DNA of 64,000 bases from Fallopia convolvulus (taxonomy: Eukaryota > Streptophyta > Magnoliopsida > Caryophyllales > Polygonaceae): positions 70,441,224 to 70,505,223 of the forward strand of contig OZ024719.1 of the NCBI GenBank assembly GCA_964016875.1, read 5' to 3'. The translations under genes were made by a program, and so were the position numbers. The notes under the pieces were generated by a model, which was not told the origin of the DNA, ran no database searches, and was given only the letters and a program-made list of their open reading frames with translations. Shown piece after piece: positions 58,001 through 64,000 of the stretch. Numbering within the stretch: the first letter of the stretch is position 1; every line of letters begins with the position of its first letter.

Positions 58001-61000
58001 TTCTTGGTACTTTCATATTATAAAAATAAGCATCTTTGTTTAATACATCTTCATCTAGTAGGTTCTTTTTTTCTCATGCTTGTTCTTAACCTATATGGCC
58101 CATCTCATGATGCCCCTAATTTTTAGTCTGTCGCACTGAGCAGCTGAGCCTATGGAAAGTGTTGCAAACATGCTCGTTGCGTTCATTTCCAATCAACACA
58201 CTGCTAAGTATCTTAAAACAATACAGGTTAGGACTATCATGAGATGAGCTATAAAGGTTGAGGGGCAAACATGCAAGAAATGTTTATAGTGTGTTAATAA
58301 AACATGGACAAATGACTAAATCATGCAAATTTTTAAACTTCAGGATTTTATCAGAACACCGAATACGCAGTTCAACTTTTCCAATTCTCAGTTGAGCTAT
58401 ATTTACAGTTCAGTACTTTGACATTTGGTCTACTAATATTGTTTTGCAGGTCGCTACCTAAGTATGCTTCCAATGGAGCCCAAACTTGGCAAGATGCTTG
58501 TTTCAGGTGCCATTTTTAACTGTCTGGATCCAGTCTTGACTATTGTTGCTGGTCTTAGCATAAAAGATCCTTTCTTGACACCCATGGACAAGAGAGATGT
58601 AAGTGTGGCTGCGTTTGCTAAGTATATCTAGTTAAACTTCATGTTCTGCTCATGCTTGTCCGACAAACGATACTAATTGTTGTATTTTCCAATTTCTATA
58701 CATTTAGCAAATTTTGATACATGCTCCAATCTCTTTACACTATTCATTTGAATGTGGATGTTAAAAGTAACATGTGATCTCCGAATCAGTCTCGGTGTGC
58801 TTGACATGGTTATCTCATTCCAAGGTGTTTTTATTTTGTAAAAAATCCAAATTGTAGTCCTCTAGTATTTTGTCTCCAAAGTTGATTTTGTCACTTATTT
58901 GAAGTACATGGAATCTTTATCCTTGTTTCTGAGCGTCCTCCTTTTTTGCTCCCTTCCGGTTTCTGTCTCTCACTCATCCACCAGGCTACCACTACTTACA
59001 CAACCACCTTCTCAATTTTTTTCTATAATCTCCTTGTTAATGCATTAATTAGTAGCAACATTGATAACTTATGATCTCCCATGGTGGTCTTTTCACACTT
59101 TCAGACATCACAAAGTAAAGCCAAAACTTCATTCTATTCAAACATCTGTATCTTAGAACCTTCTTCATCCCTTGACCGCTCTTTTTCTCTTGTTTAAAAT
59201 TCAAGGAAATGGTTCTTTTTTCATAACTACTTAGGATGAAATGTCACCATTTTTACTTTCTTTATCGTTTTACTAATTGAATATTTTAAAGAGTATATAG
59301 AGCTATAGGCAGAGAAAAATAATCCCTGGTTTACTTTAATTTTTTTTGAGAGAAATCCCTGGTTTACTTTGATGACAACTTATTTTTATTGTTTTATAAA
59401 TTGTCAACCCCACAAAGGGTGGACATTAAATTGCATCTTTTCACAGATTATTTTCCTCGCTTGGCGTTTTTTTAAAAGGTCCAGTGATGCTTTTGGTTTG
59501 GTATATTATTAGTTTAAGCCAATGAATGGATTTATGATTCATTACATATATTTTAAGATTATTTAGTGCTGGATGATATGGATTTCTGAGACCTTTGTTC
59601 AGTTTTACGTGAGTCTTTTTACTAGATTGCATGAAAGCAAGTAATGAACATAGGCTTTGATGTTATCGATGCCTTGAGTGGCAAATCTAGCCTATGAAAG
59701 CATCCTGTTGCAGGATGCAACCAATCTCTTTGTGAATGGTGAACTTGATACTGAATCAAAAATATGTTTTCTATAATGCAGCTTGCTGAGGCAGCAAAAG
59801 CTCAGTTTTCCCGTGATTTTAGTGATCATCTTGCACTTGTTCGTGCATATGAGGGTTGGAAGGACGCTGAAAGAGAGTTTGCTGGCTATGACTATTGTTG
59901 GAAGAATTTTCTTTCTATGCAGTCAATGAAAGCTATGGATTCCCTTAGAAGGGAATTCCATTCTTTGTTGAAGGATACTGGACTCATTGATGATAACCCA
60001 CCCAACCTTAAGCAAGATAGCTATGATGAGCATTTGACTCGATCAGTTATTTGCTATGGCTTGTATCCGGGTGTCTGCTCAGTTGTAGTGAGTACTTCTA
60101 CATATTTTTATTTTCTTTTGGAGTTGGCATTTGACATTCATGAGGGAAGTTGTACAATTTGTTTTTATTCTCTAGCTTTAGATCTCACTTAAAACTTAAA
60201 ATTTAATCATTTCTGCGTTAAGTTCTTTAGTATAAATTTTGACATGTCAAATCCATTTACAGAACAATGAGAAGACATTCACCTTGAAGACAATGGAAGA
60301 TGGTACAGTGCATCTATACTCTGTAAGTAACATTCTATGGCAGTTTTCCGATACTTGTTGCTTCAGTTCAATTATGATCAAACTGCATATCTGAATTGTA
60401 CATGTTGACCAATTACTTACACATAATATGTTCTCTCAGCACTCGGTCAATGCTAAGGAATCAAAGATACCATATCCTTGGATCGTGTTTAATGAGAAAA
60501 TCAAAGTAAACTCGGTTTTTCTGCGGGACTCAACTGCTGTATCCGATTCTATGCTGCTGCTTTTTGGAGGGTCTATCCTAAGTGGAGAAACTGTAAGAAT
60601 CATATCTCCATTAACCCAATGTCAATAAGGTCGGTTTTTCTTGCCTTGATTGATTTATGTAATTGATCACAACAGGATGGTCACCTGAAGATGTTGGGTG
60701 GGTATTTGGAGTTTTATATGACGCCCACCACTGCTGATATGTATTTGACCCTAAAGAGAGAGCTTGAGGAGTTCATTCAGCTCAAAGTAAGTTAATTTTT
60801 TTTAAATGTATAAAAATATATCCTGATGCAACTCGCAATTGTTCTTGTCAGTTTCTGCAAGATTTTGTACCTCCTGCAAAAACAAAACAAAAGAATACAA
60901 GATTTTCATGTTTGCCTCTCTGAATTTCAATTACTAATTTCTTGGCAGCTCTCATATCCTCGAATGGATATACGCAGCCATCATCATCTACTTTCTGCTG

Positions 61001-61413
61001 TAAAGTTGCTGGTTTCAGAGGACCGATGTGAAGGGAGGTTTGTTTACGGGCGGCAGACTCTTAAGCCTGCAAAAACATCACCCATCATGCCAGCTGTACT
61101 ATCATCACCTTCAAGGACCCTAAGTGGGCCAGGTGGTGATAATTCCAAGAGCAAACTCCAAACAATAGTTACAAGGGCAGGATATGCTGCCCCTAGTTAC
61201 AAAGTCAAGCAACTTCCAAACAATCAATTCAGAGCCATTGTGGAATTCAACGAGATGCAGATTACGGGTGGGCCCTGTAGCAATAAGAAGGCTGCTGAGA
61301 AGGATGCAGCTGCTGAAGCTTTGACTTGGCTTATGGGTGGTACTCAAACGGGACACGAATACGTTAGCCATATGTCAATGTTGCAAGAAAAGAGCAAGAA
61401 ATCTCACAACTAA
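49093..61413 (+). CDS. DExH-box ATP-dependent RNA helicase, DExH1/DExH3-type, with C-terminal dsRBD
   Basis: Nineteen exons: 49093-49554, 50938-51092, 51173-51260, 51768-52013, 52107-52202, 53420-53608, 53725-53884, 53967-54097, 55323-55490, 55581-55853, 56973-57167, 57599-57802, 57937-58006, 58450-58598, 59782-60087, 60263-60322, 60440-60592, 60676-60786, 60949-61413. All junctions are GT-AG and in frame; 1226 residues. The N terminus (MKDRPPSSVYVPPHQRLKSV) and Gly/Gln-rich region are family-typical. Motif I GETGCGKT (355-362), Ia TQPRR, II DEIH (456-459), III SAT (488-490), V VLATNIAETSITI (671-683), VI QRRGRAGR (721-728), then the helicase-associated and OB-fold regions, and a dsRNA-binding domain at about 1137-1201. 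Such SF2 helicases unwind RNA using ATP and are related to animal DHX36/DHX9. Paralogue assignment rests on remembered family similarity. All key residues are present. Confidence 0.95.
50434..50505 (-). mobile_element. Possible SINE or other retroelement remnant in intron 1 of the helicase gene
   Basis: CTAGTGTATCCTGCGCGTGC, then AAGGTCTGGGGTCGAG and TTGTATGCACCCTTGCC resemble a tail/body stretch frequent in plant SINE-like repeats. It is a fragment only; no target duplication found. Confidence 0.3.
56734..56755. repeat. Poly-C tract (22 C) in intron 10 of the helicase gene
   Basis: An uninterrupted run of 22 C on the coding strand, between GAT and TATTTTC. Length may be affected by sequencing slippage. 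Confidence 0.85.
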
Positions 61414-64000
61414 CAAAGGACAGCAGTGACTCTTGCAACAGGGCACACATTTTTCCAGTGTAAGCAATATGGGATTTGATTACATTGAACAACTAACCAG
61501 GTGAAATTATGCTGAACTTGATCTTACAGATTAAATGGTTCAGATATTCTGACAATTTTGGAATGTAGAATCTGTAGATAGGGGGATTCCATCTGGTTTT
61601 TGATTTTGGGGTACATGATCAGGTGAAAAGGTTTAGCTTTGTAGGAGAATTGATCTTTCTTAGGTTTTGGATGGAATTGAAATGGAGGTGCCATTGAATT
61701 GCTCCTTGATTCCCCTAAGAATTGTGCTTATTAGTGTACCTGGTGGCAATTTTTGGTGTACATTTGTCTTTGCTAAGGATTTTGAGTGCCCTCTTAGATA
61801 CTATTTTACTGCAAAGAATTGTGCTTATTAGTTATTTTACTGCTCAGTGATGCCCTTTATCTATGAGCTAGGTGGAATGGATTCTGGTGGGAATTTGGTG
61901 CAAGAGAATATATGAAACAAGGGAGAAATAAAAAAATTTCCCCCAAATTTTGCTCAATGGAATGGCAAATTTTATCTCTACTGTTTTTGTGGTGGTTCTC
62001 TGTTCTGTTTGTTTGTTTGTTCCGTCGGGTCTTTTGGGCGCACCCCTTTGCGTGGAACTGCATAATGTTATTGTTGTTGTTGGTATGGCTTGCTGGGGTT
62101 GTAGCCTTTTCTATTTGTATCTTGATTTTTTATTGCTTAGATCCAAGTGCTTCTTACACTGAGACACTTGTTATATCTTAAAGTAATTTCTACTTCTCTC
62201 TCACCAGACTCCAACCTTGTCTCGTGGCCTTAAATAAGATCTAATTATTGGCTCTATTGTCAATGTATGTAGTACGTACTGTAACACCTTAAATAACTCT
62301 GAAATTTAAAAAAAAAATTGTGGGCATACCCGTGAGTAGGCATGCTTGTGAGTCCTTGACATAATTTTTTATGATCAAAAAGTTATTTATCTTTTTTTTT
62401 GTTGGAAATACTTGATTTTACTATAATGAACTCAATTTAAAACATATTTTACAGTGACATGATTACCAATTTTAGACTTGTTTTGCATGTAAAGTGTAGC
62501 AGGTTTAAGAAATTGGTTTGAATAATACTGAGCTTCTAAAAAACTATTAGAATCAAGACTTTTCCGGGGAAAAAAGGCCTTGTGAAAATTTAAAAAAGTG
62601 CAAATTGGGTTTGAACTTTTGTTTTACAACATGAACATCCTGAATTTAAAAAAAAAACAATTATGTTTTCTCTTTTTTTTTTGGTTGAACAATTATGTTT
62701 TCTCTTGTATGATTATTCAGGAGCCATATGTTTAGATACTCCTAAATAATTAATAAGTGAAAGGGACAATTAGTGCCAGTCAACATCTTTCAAATAAAAT
62801 GACAAAAGCTGTTTTATATGGACAACAAAACGTTCAGATACAAATATACTTAGATAAAGACTGTTTATTTTAAGTTTTTTTCTTATGTGGGCAGGCACAT
62901 TAACATAATTCCAAATTATTTAATGTAGTACATTTAATTTGATTAGTTTTTTTTTGGTCATATTTATTTGATTAGTTTATGGTCAAGTTTCGTTGGTCTA
63001 TTTGATAGGTTATGATTTTCGTGATCATTACTTTATTGTCAACCTTTTTTTTTAAATGTAATGGTCTTAAGTATTCCCTTCTCCTTTGTTAATGATCTAA
63101 GTATTTCATATGGATTCAAATAAAAAAAAAAATACTTCACTCTATTTCATATGGATCCATGAACCCACCAACGTTATAAACGAAAACAATCTTTACTCTT
63201 CCAATCACTCACAAATCACAATCACAATCACAAGATGTGAACTTTCCATAAATAATACTTCACTCTATTATAATTGTTTTTTTTTGCTCGGCCTCTATTA
63301 TAATTGTTTTCACATGCATGTCTTGCAACTATGTCTTGGGATAACCATAACTTTGATAAAAATATCTTTGAAAAAATATTTAAAAATTTGCAGTTTAATT
63401 TATTTGTCTATGATTCAGCGGTTTATACGATAGGGACAACCTCGAAATGCTACAGTGATCAGCTTGTCGGACCAATTTACCATCTCATCTCTGTAGAGTT
63501 TGAAATTATAATATTGATAAAATTAAATTGACTAGTGACCAAAAAAAAGATAAAATTAAATTGACAAAAATGTTTACGCTATTACATGTGGCTTAACCAA
63601 AACCCATCTTAATATAATAATATCTCGTTTTTAGCTAGTAAGAAAACTTGCAATAAACAAAATCAGGTGAAAAAAATAAACTTGGAATGTCGTCAAATGT
63701 CAATTACCAGGTGAGTTCAATGAACCCTAATTTTGATGTCGATCCAATGGTTTGAGTAAATAAGGATTTCTTATGTGATCAGGAATTGTAACTTTGTAAG
63801 GAAGTGACCAATAAAATGGTTGAGTAAACTAGAATTTCTTATGTAATCAGAAGATTTTGTAAAAAAAAAATGTTAAAATAGATTGTGTATATATAGTGGC
63901 AAAATATTTTACATAATTTATGAACATGCATGTGTATGATATGAATGTATGATATGATTTATTTGAAAGTTCAATCTTTTGTATTTTTGGTCGAAAAAAG
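61414..64000. other. 3' UTR of the helicase gene and AT-rich intergenic DNA
   Basis: The 3' UTR probably covers the first 300-450 bases. Around 61990-62090 a G/T-rich stretch with (TTG)n (GTTATTGTTGTTGTTGG) resembles an RTE-LINE tail but has no coding part. 63700-63860 holds a weak direct repeat (GGTTTGAGTAAATAAGGATTTCTTATGTGATCAG-like, twice). Small open frames in the region carry no recognisable motif. No gene seen to the window end. Confidence 0.4.

Noticed and set aside
62320..62460. Possible LTR end near GTAACACC
   Set aside because: No matching partner, no primer-binding site, no coding remnant.
63110..63531. Two overlapping frames near the window end
   Set aside because: AT-rich, no motif, no supporting signals; they contain long A runs at the start.

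Overview
The window is nuclear DNA of a flowering plant, probably a eudicot. It has GT-AG introns, AT-rich intergenic DNA, plant-type gene families (BAT1-like permease, type-B response-regulator-like factor, RHA2-type RING-H2, C3H14/15-type zinc finger, DExH1/DExH3-type helicase) and a dense load of plant transposons. I cannot name the species.

Layout. 1-5106: two tandem amino-acid/GABA permease genes on the + strand, the first cut by the window edge. 5615-8911: a six-exon type-B-response-regulator-like gene on the - strand with a divergent GARP domain. 9084-21300: DNA upstream of that gene, present as about two and a half tandem units of roughly 2.2 kb. The first unit is split by a Tekay-like Ty3/gypsy element (9984-17377) and also carries a SINE; the second unit preserves the empty target sites of both. 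21321-24814: copia fragments, including one 5'-LTR-gag-partial-pol copy on the - strand. 25510-27693: a two-exon tandem CCCH zinc-finger gene. 28688-29099: an RTE-type LINE end. 29554-29964: an intronless RHA2-like RING-H2 gene (- strand). 30194-30795: a truncated L1 with perfect target duplications. 31040-31890: a Mutator transposase pseudogene.

33.8-36.4 kb is the most unusual part. Broken exons of a cytosolic cysteinyl-tRNA synthetase (- strand), a SWEET sugar transporter (+ strand) and an ARF GTPase (- strand) are shuffled together, still with recognisable splice sites. Next to this, 36.7-42.6 kb is a composite tandem array of about 2-kb units ending in a minisatellite of about 45 bp, most monomers of which can form a TTCGCAA/TTGCGAA hairpin. 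42.8-48.7 kb is AT-rich and holds a clean 1-kb non-autonomous Mutator-type element (46352-47360, 9-bp target duplication, long terminal inverted repeats). 49093-61413 is a 19-exon DExH-box RNA helicase gene with a C-terminal double-stranded-RNA-binding domain. The last 2.6 kb is 3' flank and AT-rich DNA.

The host genes look functionally unrelated: membrane transport, transcription, RNA metabolism, ubiquitination. The linking theme is repeat dynamics. Exon coordinates were read by eye from splice signals and family conservation. No database search was run and no transcript data were available.
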